NCBI RefSeq assembly: GCF_001700325.1
Contig: NZ_MATO01000044.1
Coordinates: 47,131 to 111,130, forward strand
Length of the DNA stretch: 64,000 nt
Direction of reading: 5' to 3'
Source of the DNA: Caryophanon latum
Lineage (GTDB): Bacteria > Bacillota > Bacilli > Bacillales_A > Planococcaceae
Shown here: one piece after another, positions 53,979 to 62,206 of the stretch
Position numbering within the stretch: position 1 is the stretch's first letter
Layout of the letters: every line of letters starts with the position of its first letter
The notes under the pieces: generated by a model
Told to the model about the DNA's origin: nothing
Database searches by the model: none
The model's input: only the letters and a program-made list of their open reading frames with translations
Program-made: the position numbers and the translations under genes

Positions 53979-55010
53979 ATGGGCGATGTACAAGTGACGA
54001 AGCGGCAAATCATTTTGCCAAAGCATTTTTGGAAAGTAGCGATTTTACTAAGCCTATTGCTGCTCGTAACAATCGCTGCCTCGTTCATATTCGGCTCACG
54101 TACAATTAGCATGGCGGGACTGATGGATGGATTATTCCATCCTGACGTGACGTCGCATGAAGCAAGCGTTATTCGTCAGCGCATTGTACGTACGATTTTT
54201 AGTTTGCTATGCGGAGCGGCACTCGGTGTTGCAGGCGCACTCATGCAAGCTGTTACACGCAATCCCATTGCCGACCCAAGTATTTTAGGTGTCAATACAG
54301 GCGCATCGCTTTTTGTCGTATGCGGCATTGCTTTTTTCAATATTAGCACGGCAAATGAATATATTTGGTTAGCAATAGCAGGGGCATTTATTACTGCTAT
54401 TTTTGTCTTTACAATTGGCTCACTCGGCGCAAGTGGTGCAACGCCGCTAAAGCTCGTGCTTGCCGGTGCGGCTACGAGTGCTATTTTATCGTCACTCGTT
54501 ACTGCAATTATGATTCCGCGCACAAACGTTATGGACGAGTTTCGCTTTTGGCAAGTTGGTAGTGTCGGCTCAGGTAGCTGGGATAATATTTTGCTATTTT
54601 TGCCATTTTTAATTGTCGGCATCGTCATTGCACTACTAACGGCACCTGCATTAAACGCGCTTGCACTCGGCGATGAAGTAGCGACCGGGCTCGGTGTCAA
54701 TACGGTGACGATTCGTTTATTTGCAGCAGTTGGAGCTGTATTACTTTGCGGTGCTGCGACTGCGCTTGCTGGTCCAATCGGCTTTATCGGTTTGCTTGCA
54801 ACACATGTTGTACGCCTTGTGATCGGTCCAGACATTCGTTTTATTTTGCCTCTATCAGCGTTAACAGGTGCCATCATTTTAACGATTGCCGACGTATGCG
54901 GTCGTCTGCTCGGTAGCCCTGGTGAACTGGAAGTCGGCATTTTAACCGCGTTCATCGGTGCACCAATTTTAATACTCATTACAATGAAAGCGAAGATGCG
55001 TGCGCTATGA
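53979..55010 (+). CDS. Iron-siderophore ABC transporter permease (FecCD family), subunit 1
   Basis: A 343-aa polytopic protein, one base after the stop of the binding-protein gene. FecCD signatures: RIVRTIFSLLCGAALGVAGALMQ, TRNPIADPSILGVNTGAS and the C-terminal GPIGFIGLLATHVVRLVIG, with LGSPGELEVGILTAFIGAP near the end. About nine to ten transmembrane segments are expected. It overlaps the next permease gene by 4 bp. Confidence 0.94.
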   Translation: MGDVQVTKRQIILPKHFWKVAILLSLLLLVTIAASFIFGSRTISMAGLMDGLFHPDVTSHEASVIRQRIVRTIFSLLCGAALGVAGALMQAVTRNPIADPSILGVNTGASLFVVCGIAFFNISTANEYIWLAIAGAFITAIFVFTIGSLGASGATPLKLVLAGAATSAILSSLVTAIMIPRTNVMDEFRFWQVGSVGSGSWDNILLFLPFLIVGIVIALLTAPALNALALGDEVATGLGVNTVTIRLFAAVGAVLLCGAATALAGPIGFIGLLATHVVRLVIGPDIRFILPLSALTGAIILTIADVCGRLLGSPGELEVGILTAFIGAPILILITMKAKMRAL

Positions 55011-56038
55011 TGAATAACACAATGCTACACATTCAACAATCTCGTCAAAAACGAAAGCGACGTTACATCGCTATTACGTCGCTCCTTGCATGTATCGCAC
55101 TACTTCTTTGCGGTACGATGCTCATGCTCGGCAATACCATTTATCCAGTCCGTGACGTTGTACGCGTGCTGCTCGGTCACGACGTCGATGGCGCGAATTT
55201 TGCGATTGGCACGATTCGTCTGCCTCGCATGCTTGCAGGTGCGTTTGCCGGCTTTGCGTTCGGTGTCGGCGGCTACGTATTCCAAACGATGCTGCGCAAT
55301 CCACTCGCCAATCCAAACGTTATCGGCATTACGGCAGGCTCTAGTGCAGCGGCTGTTTTTTGCATCGTCGTACTCCAAGCGAGCAATACGGTCATTTCGA
55401 TTGCATCGGTTGTCGGCGGGCTCGCAACGGTACTCATCATTTACGTATTAGCAAAGGGCGCATCGTTCTCGATCGGTCGCCTCATTTTAATCGGTATCGG
55501 GATTCAAGCAATGCTTAACGCGTTTATTTCCTATTTAATGTTGCTAGCAAACACGCACGATATTCCAACTGCGCTACGCTGGCTAAGTGGTAGCTTAAAC
55601 GGTATGAAACTTGAATCTACGTATCCACTCATTATTGCGGTAATCATTATGACGCCACTGCTGTTATACTTCAGCAAACGATTATCAATGCTCGAACTTG
55701 GCGAACAAGCCGCGACCTCGCTCGGCGTCGATACAAACCGCACACGCATCGTTCTAATTGTCGGTGCAGTGATCATTTTAGCACTCGCAACGGCAACGAC
55801 TGGACCGATTGCGTTCGTCGCCTTTTTAGCAGGACCGATTGCACAGCGACTTGTCGGGTCGGACTTTTCAAACGTATTACCTGCTGGGCTCATCGGTATT
55901 ATTTTAGTGCTTGCTGCTGATTTAATCGGGCAATTTGCTTTTTCGGTGCGCTACCCAGTTGGCGTCATTACCGGCATTATCGGCGCACCATATTTAATCT
56001 ACTTACTCATTCGCATTAATCGAAAGGGAGATTTATAA
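55007..56038 (+). CDS. Iron-siderophore ABC transporter permease (FecCD family), subunit 2
   Basis: A 343-aa protein paralogous to the preceding permease: RLPRMLAGAFAGFAFGVGGYVFQ, LRNPLANPNVIGITAGSSAAA, TGPIAFVAFLAGPIAQRLVG and YPVGVITGIIGAPYL. The pair forms the heterodimeric channel. It overlaps its neighbour upstream by 4 bp, and the ATPase start follows its stop directly, so all subunits are translationally coupled. Confidence 0.94.
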   Translation: MMNNTMLHIQQSRQKRKRRYIAITSLLACIALLLCGTMLMLGNTIYPVRDVVRVLLGHDVDGANFAIGTIRLPRMLAGAFAGFAFGVGGYVFQTMLRNPLANPNVIGITAGSSAAAVFCIVVLQASNTVISIASVVGGLATVLIIYVLAKGASFSIGRLILIGIGIQAMLNAFISYLMLLANTHDIPTALRWLSGSLNGMKLESTYPLIIAVIIMTPLLLYFSKRLSMLELGEQAATSLGVDTNRTRIVLIVGAVIILALATATTGPIAFVAFLAGPIAQRLVGSDFSNVLPAGLIGIILVLAADLIGQFAFSVRYPVGVITGIIGAPYLIYLLIRINRKGDL

Positions 56039-56836
56039 ATGAAAGACACACATACGCTTGAAGCTGTCGGGCTCACAGCTGGCTATGACAACAAAACAAT
56101 TTTACAAAACGTCAACTTATCGATTCCTGCGAATAAAATTAGCATCATTATCGGCGCAAATGGCTGCGGGAAATCAACGCTATTAAAAACGATGTCGCGC
56201 CTTATGAAACCAACGAGCGGTCAAGCATTACTCGATGGCAAATCGATTCATACGATGCCGCCGAAAAAGCTCGCGCGCGTACTCGGTTTGTTGCCACAGT
56301 CACCAATCGTTCCTGAAGGCATTACGGTCGCTGATTTAGTCGGTCGTGGTCGCTTCCCTCACCAAACGTTACTAAAAGGCTGGTCAAAGCAAGATTATGA
56401 AGCGGTCGCTGAAGCACTCGATATGATGAACATTGCCGAGTTTGCCGACCGCAGCATCGACGAATTATCAGGTGGGCAACGTCAGCGCGTTTGGATTGCG
56501 ATGGCACTTGCCCAGCAAACGGATATTTTATTTTTAGACGAACCAACGACGTATTTAGACATTACGTACCAAATCGAAATTTTAGATTTATTGATGGAGC
56601 TAAATGAAAAGCATGGCACAACAATCGTCATGGTGCTGCACGATATTAACTTATCCGCACGTTATGCACATCATTTATTCGCGGTCAAAAACGGGCAGCT
56701 CGTTGCAGAAGGCGCACCGTCTGACATTGTGAACGAACAGCTGATCGAGGATATTTTCTCGTTAAAATGCCGCGTCATGAACGATCCCGTCTCGAACACA
56801 CCGCTCATTTTACCAATTGGCAAATTTCATCAATAA
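56039..56836 (+). CDS. Iron-siderophore ABC transporter ATPase
   Basis: A 265-aa ABC ATPase (FepC/FecE type) with Walker A IIGANGCGKSTLL, Q-loop LLPQSP, signature DELSGGQRQRVWIAMALAQ, Walker B ILFLDEPTTYLD and switch VLHDINLSARYAHH. It begins at the base after the permease stop. It is the final gene of the operon, with a terminator just after it. Confidence 0.95.
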   Translation: MKDTHTLEAVGLTAGYDNKTILQNVNLSIPANKISIIIGANGCGKSTLLKTMSRLMKPTSGQALLDGKSIHTMPPKKLARVLGLLPQSPIVPEGITVADLVGRGRFPHQTLLKGWSKQDYEAVAEALDMMNIAEFADRSIDELSGGQRQRVWIAMALAQQTDILFLDEPTTYLDITYQIEILDLLMELNEKHGTTIVMVLHDINLSARYAHHLFAVKNGQLVAEGAPSDIVNEQLIEDIFSLKCRVMNDPVSNTPLILPIGKFHQ

Positions 56837-56877
56837 AAAAACGCGCAAAAGTGTCATAACTTTCGCGCGTTTTTTTC
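56834..56877. terminator. Bidirectional terminator after the siderophore operon
   Basis: AAAAAAACGCG-AAAGT pairs with ACTTT-CGCGTTTTTTT. Shared with the convergent protease gene. Confidence 0.8.
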
Positions 56878-56878
56878 G

Positions 56879-57562
56879 TCACTGAAACAAGCTCACGACA
56901 ATTAACAACAGCACCGGCAGCAACGAAATCGATGCGTTGTATAACAAATGTGTGCCGATCGCAAACCAAATGTTTTTTGTGAACATATACACCGCACCGA
57001 AATACGCCCCCATAATCATATACGGAACCGTCGCCACAACATCGCCGCTCACGTTGTTTAAATGCACTAGCCCAAACAGCACTGACGACACGATGAACAT
57101 AACTGCTCGCAGTCCGCGCCCTCGAAACTTCCCAAGCAGCGCATAGCGAAACGTCAGCTCCTCGGCAAACGCCGCAATAACAGCAGGCACGAGGCTAAAC
57201 GCAAGCAAAAAGATACCGTATTCCCCGTCCGCTGTCGTCACCGTATTCGACACGCTTCCCGTCACGACGAGCTTTGCTAATTTCATCACTAAAAACGTAC
57301 CACCCGCTAGCAAAATCGTCAGCGCCACGTTGCGAATGAGCTTTTCTTTATAGACGCGCCACTCGCCCGCCAAAAAATCGCGCGTCCAATAAATGCAGAC
57401 GATCATCCCTACAATAAACAGCAGCACGCCCGAAACGATGAGCGACGTCGAGCTGCTATTAATGCCCGGAATGATCGATAGCTGTGTGCCAATCCATAGC
57501 TCTAACGGAATAACCGTTAATAATAAAAAATCTTCCTTTTTCCAATTGTGTAAACGATTCAT
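56879..57562 (-). CDS. CPBP family intramembrane glutamic endopeptidase
   Basis: A 227-aa membrane protein starting at MNRLHNWKKEDFLL, with AAAGGGGTGA upstream. The family motifs are EELTFRYALLGKF (EExxxR), SVLFGLVHLNN (FxxxH) and the late IGTHLLYNAS (HxxxN), all facing the membrane interior. Related proteins process prenylated or bacteriocin-like peptides or serve in regulation; the substrate is unknown. It is monocistronic. The 236 bp upstream contain only a likely promoter (TATACT at about 57755) for the next gene. Confidence 0.88.
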   Translation of the reverse strand: MNRLHNWKKEDFLLLTVIPLELWIGTQLSIIPGINSSSTSLIVSGVLLFIVGMIVCIYWTRDFLAGEWRVYKEKLIRNVALTILLAGGTFLVMKLAKLVVTGSVSNTVTTADGEYGIFLLAFSLVPAVIAAFAEELTFRYALLGKFRGRGLRAVMFIVSSVLFGLVHLNNVSGDVVATVPYMIMGAYFGAVYMFTKNIWFAIGTHLLYNASISLLPVLLLIVVSLFQ

Positions 57563-57798
57563 CACTTCACCCCTTTTCCATACGTATACCCGAAAAGGAG
57601 AGTATAAAAAACGAGCACAATAAGTTCAATGCCCATTTATTCGCTAATCCATACGCTTGAATGAAGAGCCATTATTATGTATACATATTCACTTTTATAT
57701 GTAACTATTGCGCTAATTAATATATGACCGCAATAGTTATGACAAAGTAACTTCTGTTATACTTAACTTGCACGTTAACGAAAGAGGAGGAATTTGCA

Positions 57799-58537
57799 TG
57801 TTCGATTTACAAGGAAAAGTTGCTATTGTCACTGGTGCCGCTTCGGGTATTGGCTTTGCTACTGCACAAGCATTTGCCAAAAAGGGCGCGAAAGTTGTAC
57901 TGTCAGATGTAAATGAAGAGGTTGGTCAACAGCAAGCAGAGGCACTACGTCAAGCAGGAGCGGAAACATCCTTTTTCACTGCTGATGTTGGCAATGAGCA
58001 AAGTGTTGCAGCGCTTGTTCAGCATGCAGTTCAGACATTCGGTGCCTTACATATTATCGTAAACAATGCCGGCATCGGTATGCTAGCTGCTACACATGAA
58101 CTCGACTATGAAGATTATCAACGTGTCATTCGTATTAATCAAGACGGCGTATTTTTCGGGGCTAAATATGCCATTCAACAATTTTTAAAGCAAGATGGTG
58201 GTGTTGTCATTAATGTTGCCTCGATTTTAGGTGTGGTGAGGCAGGGGCGTTTGCTTACAATGCATCCAAAGGCGCGGTTAATCTTTTAACGAAATCGCTT
58301 GCTGCTGAATACGCGCTCCAAAACATTCGTGTCAATTCCGTTTGTCCTGGCTATGTCGAATCAGGCATGGTAAACAAAGAAGCACTCGGTGAATTTTACG
58401 ATGGGCTCGTTGCACGTCATCCAATCGGTCGACTCGGCAAGCCAGAAGAAATTGCACACGGCATCGTCTTTTTATGTGAAAATGAATTTACAACAGGTAT
58501 TAACTTATTAATCGATGGTGGATATACAGCTATTTAA
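57799..58537 (+). pseudogene. SDR family oxidoreductase, frameshifted
   Basis: The ATG at 57799 follows GAGGAGGAATTTGC and reads a classical SDR N-terminus: VAIVTGAASGIGFATAQAF, NNAGIG, VINVASILGVV. Near 58233 the frame is lost (one base missing in GTGTGGTGAGG). The +2 frame continues perfectly with GEAGAFAYNASKGAVNLLTK (catalytic Tyr and Lys) and ends LLIDGGYTAI with a stop at 58535-58537. Combined, it would be a normal enzyme of about 246 aa. It is either a recent pseudogene or a sequencing error, because no other damage is visible. Confidence 0.85.
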
Positions 58538-58544
58538 CGAACTA

Positions 58545-58583
58545 AAAGCGACATGAGAAACGTTTCTCATGCCGCTTTTTTAA
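58545..58583 (+). terminator. Terminator after the SDR pseudogene
   Basis: AAAAGCG-CATGAGAAA pairs with TTTCTCATG-CGCTTTTTT. Confidence 0.75.
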
Positions 58584-58735
58584 ATTTAATGCATATAGCG
58601 ATGCTTGTTATCATTATCTGCTCCAAATAAATACTGTCGCTAATGGTCGTGAACGCGCGGTAAAGCGATTCAAGCAATACTGTAGGAACATGAACGGCAA
58701 TACGTTCACCGTCCATTTATTCGATAATCATCGCA

Positions 58736-59389
58736 TTATTCTTTCACTCTTTGTAGTACGTGCTGTGACCATGCTAATAATAGTTCAGTATCTTTTTGTA
58801 AATCTGCGTCTGCACTATTGATTAGTGTAGCTAAACGCTGTATAACATCTCGATCATAATGTGTGGCGACTGTTTCTAATTGCGAAAGCTGTGCAATAAA
58901 CGTCGCCTTCTCTAAAAACACGATTCCTTGCACCGCAAAGCGCGCACTTTTAAATAAACTTACTATCGTATGTATATCTTTTCCATGTAAATAATTATGA
59001 AGTGCCATATGATAGACGTTTCCTGCTGTGGAACGAACAAATTTTTGTACGTGCGCTTTTGTAATGGCTTCTTTCGGAATAGATAGTTCCCCGTAAATTG
59101 CTGTCGTATCATACATAAACGTAAATAAATCTGCCTTATCCCAATTATTTAAGTCATTGAGACCACCGACAAAACCACATAATAAATGACGATTCGGCAA
59201 TGTTTGTACAACCGCTTCATAACGTGCTAGTACATCCATTGTCATTGCATCAAAAATAACAACAACATCAATATCACTTCGATCTGTCGCTTCATTGCGA
59301 GCGCGACTACCTTGTAAACCGATAAACTGAATGCTTTCGCCAAATTCATTTAGCAAAACACCCTTCAATTGTTGTAACCATTTGTCCAT
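58736..59389 (-). CDS. Nucleotidyltransferase-fold protein (aminoglycoside adenylyltransferase-like)
   Basis: A 217-aa protein. The Pol-beta nucleotidyltransferase signature is clear at residues 25-45: GLQGSRARNEATDRSDIDVV (GS-x10-DID), with a third acidic residue likely in DKADLFTFMYD. The C-terminal half is helical (about 120-215). The architecture resembles streptomycin/spectinomycin or kanamycin nucleotidyltransferases, but it could equally be a general small-molecule or antitoxin-type (MNT-like) enzyme. No HEPN partner is adjacent. It is a single gene. Confidence 0.75.
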   Translation of the reverse strand: MDKWLQQLKGVLLNEFGESIQFIGLQGSRARNEATDRSDIDVVVIFDAMTMDVLARYEAVVQTLPNRHLLCGFVGGLNDLNNWDKADLFTFMYDTTAIYGELSIPKEAITKAHVQKFVRSTAGNVYHMALHNYLHGKDIHTIVSLFKSARFAVQGIVFLEKATFIAQLSQLETVATHYDRDVIQRLATLINSADADLQKDTELLLAWSQHVLQRVKE

Positions 59390-59477
59390 ATCGCATCAAC
59401 CTTTCTTTATGTGCCGCGGTAAATGCAGTTGTTATTTTAACATAGCCGCTAAGTAAAAAACTACACTATTTATATAT

Positions 59478-59713
59478 CAGGTCTGTTGATTAGCCACTTT
59501 TATACAGCTGAATTGGTTGTTTTCAGCAGCAAAACTGACATGAATGCAGCATTGTAGTGGCATGGAGCGTGCGGCGAGACTCCTTGGGGAAGAGCTCGTG
59601 ACTCAAGACCCCGTAAGCCGCGACGTAGGAGCGGTGCGGAGGCTTGAGCCGAGCCCCAGGAAAGCGAGCCGCAATACGCGAAATGCCAATTGAATGGCTA
59701 ATCAACACGCTTG
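59478..59713 (+). repeat. Long copy of the dispersed MITE-like repeat
   Basis: Starts CAGGTCTGTTGATTAGCCAC and ends GAATGGCTAATCAACACGCT. The interior carries GGAGCGTGCGGCGAGACTCC and CCGTAAGCCGCGACGTAGGA, as in the copy at 13878-14175. It fills most of the gap between the nucleotidyltransferase and DUF3219 genes. Confidence 0.75.
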
Positions 59714-59800
59714 TTTATATATTAAAAATGCGGCTCGCTATTCATTTCGGCAATCGAAACGTATAATAAAAACACAACCGCTTAGAAAGAAGTGATTTTT

Positions 59801-60082
59801 GTGACAACAATTCAATTAAACGACCGCGTCATTCCGGTGACGAGCTATAAAGAAGAAACGAAAAATGACCGTCTGCACGTATCGGTTACATTCAACGTTA
59901 CGAGCGAGGAATACCACGAGCTTGCCGTCTTATTGTACGAGCAAACATTCGACGTAACAGTGCCTCATAACGGGCGTCAATTTACAGGTACGATTGTGCA
60001 TTACGTTACCGATACGACGAATTTATACGAGCCGAATCAAGTAGCGAACTATGCAGTAACATTCGCACAAGTAAAGGATTGA
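59801..60082 (+). CDS. DUF3219 family protein (YkvR-like)
   Basis: A 93-aa cytoplasmic protein. A GTG start at 59801 is preferred (AAGAAGTG about 7 nt upstream). The core FNVTSEEYHELAVLLYEQTFDV and the later TTNLYEPNQVANY match the small B. subtilis YkvR family, a beta-rich fold of unknown function. The next gene (monooxygenase) begins 5 nt after its stop, so the two are probably co-transcribed. Confidence 0.8.
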   Translation: MTTIQLNDRVIPVTSYKEETKNDRLHVSVTFNVTSEEYHELAVLLYEQTFDVTVPHNGRQFTGTIVHYVTDTTNLYEPNQVANYAVTFAQVKD

Positions 60083-60087
60083 GCGAT

Positions 60088-61089
60088 ATGAAATTAAGCA
60101 TACTCGATCAAGCGCCGATTGCTTCAAATGAAACGCCGCAACAAGCGCTGCAAAATGCGTTGCTGCTTGCACAGCACGGCGAAGCGCTCGGCTATACGCG
60201 CTACTGGATTGCCGAGCATCACGACTTAGCCGGGCTTGCCTGTTCAGCGCCTGAAATTATGCTCAGCTACATCGGCGCACAAACGAAGACAATTCGCCTT
60301 GGCACAGGTGCGCTCCTTTTGCCGCATTATAAGCCGTACAAAGTGGCCGAGCTGTTTCATATGCTCGCAACACTTTTGCCAAATCGCATTGATGTCGGCA
60401 TCGGTCGTGCACCAGGTGGCTCGTCGGAAGCGATGATTGCACTATCTGGTAACTTCATTCAAAACGTCGGTCGCTTCCCACAACTCGTCGAAGAACTGCT
60501 GCAATTTTTGCAAGACGACTTCCAGCCAGAAAATGCGCACGCGAAGCTATCGGCTGCACCAGTTCCAGCAATTGCTCCCGTTCCGTGGCTGCTCGGCACT
60601 GGGCAAAAAAGCGCCGTGTTAGCAGCACAGCACGGCTTGCCGTTTACGTTCGGTCACTTTATGAGCAGTGAGGACGGTGTGGCGGTCATTCAGCAGTACC
60701 GCGACACATTTACGCCGAGCACATTTGCGAAAACATCGTACGTCATCGTGACCGCTTCTGTCATTTGTGCCGAAACGACCGAACAAGCAGAACACATCGC
60801 GCAAAGCTTTCTCATTTGGTCGCTACAGCTCGACAAAGGCAGCGCAAACGGCATTCCGTCGATTGAAGAGGCGCACAACTACGAGCTGAATGAGGCAGAC
60901 GTAGAAACGTTACAAACAATGAAAAAGCGCGCCATTATCGGCAATCCCGCACAAGTGAAAGAGCAGCTTCATGCAATTCAACGTATGTACGGTGCAGATG
61001 AAATCATGATCAACACGATTGCGTATTCATTGCATGACCGCCTTCAATCATACACGTTGATTGCAAATGAAATGAAGTTTATCGATTAG
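60088..61089 (+). CDS. LLM class flavin-dependent oxidoreductase (luciferase-like)
   Basis: A 333-aa TIM-barrel monooxygenase of the MsnO8/alkanal-monooxygenase-alpha-like subgroup: MKLSILDQAPI, YWIAEHHDLAGLACSAPEI, IRLGTGALLLPHYKPYKVAE and RIDVGIGRAPGGS are its typical blocks. It binds FMNH2 supplied by a separate reductase; the substrate is unknown. The ATG at 60088 follows AAAGGA by 9 nt. It is downstream of the DUF3219 gene in one transcription unit. Confidence 0.9.
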   Translation: MKLSILDQAPIASNETPQQALQNALLLAQHGEALGYTRYWIAEHHDLAGLACSAPEIMLSYIGAQTKTIRLGTGALLLPHYKPYKVAELFHMLATLLPNRIDVGIGRAPGGSSEAMIALSGNFIQNVGRFPQLVEELLQFLQDDFQPENAHAKLSAAPVPAIAPVPWLLGTGQKSAVLAAQHGLPFTFGHFMSSEDGVAVIQQYRDTFTPSTFAKTSYVIVTASVICAETTEQAEHIAQSFLIWSLQLDKGSANGIPSIEEAHNYELNEADVETLQTMKKRAIIGNPAQVKEQLHAIQRMYGADEIMINTIAYSLHDRLQSYTLIANEMKFID

Positions 61090-61098
61090 CCATTTTTA

Positions 61099-61212
61099 GC
61101 AAACAAGCTAAAAGAATGCTGTATATGAGTGGCAGTGAGCGCGCGGCGAGACTACAGGCTCAAGCCATGCCCGAGGAAAGCGAACCGCATGACGCGAACT
61201 GCCCATTCGAAT
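61099..61212 (+). repeat. Degraded copy of the dispersed repeat
   Basis: AATGCTGTATATGAGTGGC and GAGCGCGCGGCGAGACTACA match the interior of the other copies. The conserved ends are lost. A hairpin (AAGCGGCAT/ATGCCGCT, about 61217-61244) follows and may end the monooxygenase transcript. Confidence 0.5.
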
Positions 61213-61250
61213 GATAAAAGCGGCATGAGACATACGTTATGCCGCTACTT

Positions 61251-61997
61251 TTACATTGTTAACTTGTTTAACTTCGATACATCTAGCTCATACGTTTTAT
61301 CGTACGCACGACAATGCTCGACGATGTGCTCCTTGTCACCGAAATAAACGACATGGAACGCTTCATTTTTATATTGCACGATGAACAAGTCATCACATAA
61401 ATGGAATGTGTTGCGATTAATTGGAATGAAACCGCTTGCTTGCGCTGTCGTTTTGACGCTAATTTTACGACCGTTCGCACCAATGACGTCATAGCCTGGC
61501 TCATTGACGTTTAATGCCAGCTGACCGTCCGTTTGAAGCACGCATAAAAATTCACCGATGCGCCCGAGTAAATGGCGTAGCTCAGTCGGCTTCGTTTGGA
61601 GAACGTGCAGCTCGTAGCGTAAAATGTCCTGGTAATATGTGTACAGCTGCTCGACTTGCGCTTTGCTAATGCCATCACCTTTCATATATTTCACGCCGCC
61701 AATCCACTCGCCGACGATGCGCTCTGCCGCTTCCCCTTGTTGCTTATGAAAAATAAGCCCCGTATAATTCGCATGCTCGCCTAAATATTTATATGTATTG
61801 CGGTCAATATACTGAAACAAATGCTTCGTAAATGCGATGCCGTTGTTGTAACGGTTATAGCAATAATCCGACAACATGACGCTTCCTGTATTCGTTCCGT
61901 ATTTTTCCGCTAACAACGCCTTCACATCGCCTGCATACACAAGCTCGCCCTCACGCCCTGCTAACACTTCTTGTAACTGTTCGTAAATCGTTGGCAT
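61251..61997 (-). CDS. Unrecognised protein with a PD-(D/E)XK-like segment
   Basis: A 248-aa soluble protein. The N-terminal part (about 1-75) resembles the short domains seen in DUF-type restriction/repair proteins (YAGDVKALLAEKYGTNTGSV). In the C-terminal half, GRIGEFLCVLQTDGQL, GYDVIGANGRKISVKTTAQA and DDLFIVQYKN show the spacing E...D-(x)n-(S/E)xK of PD-(D/E)XK nucleases, with Glu replaced by Ser in SVK. It may be a restriction-like or repair nuclease; this is inference from motif spacing. The start follows AAGGAGAACATT. It is a single gene. Confidence 0.6.
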   Translation of the reverse strand: MPTIYEQLQEVLAGREGELVYAGDVKALLAEKYGTNTGSVMLSDYCYNRYNNGIAFTKHLFQYIDRNTYKYLGEHANYTGLIFHKQQGEAAERIVGEWIGGVKYMKGDGISKAQVEQLYTYYQDILRYELHVLQTKPTELRHLLGRIGEFLCVLQTDGQLALNVNEPGYDVIGANGRKISVKTTAQASGFIPINRNTFHLCDDLFIVQYKNEAFHVVYFGDKEHIVEHCRAYDKTYELDVSKLNKLTM

Positions 61998-62141
61998 AAT
62001 GTTCTCCTTTTAGTACACTATTTGGGCTCTTCAGCATAACTTGAGGTTGCTTTTCACGTCAACCCCAGCTTACGGTGAGGAACCATTTATTCCCTTAAAT
62101 ATTATTCATTATATAATAATTTGATAACTGAAAAAACAAAT

Positions 62142-62182
62142 AAAGGAGACATGCGAACTTGCCACATGTCTCCTTTTTATTG
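62142..62182 (-). terminator. Terminator of the SLH protein gene at the window edge
   Basis: AAAGGAGACATG pairs with CATGTCTCCTTT. T-rich on both sides. Its position after the minus-strand stop fits. Confidence 0.7.
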
Positions 62183-62206
62183 GTAAACGATTTCACTCAG
62201 CGTCAC

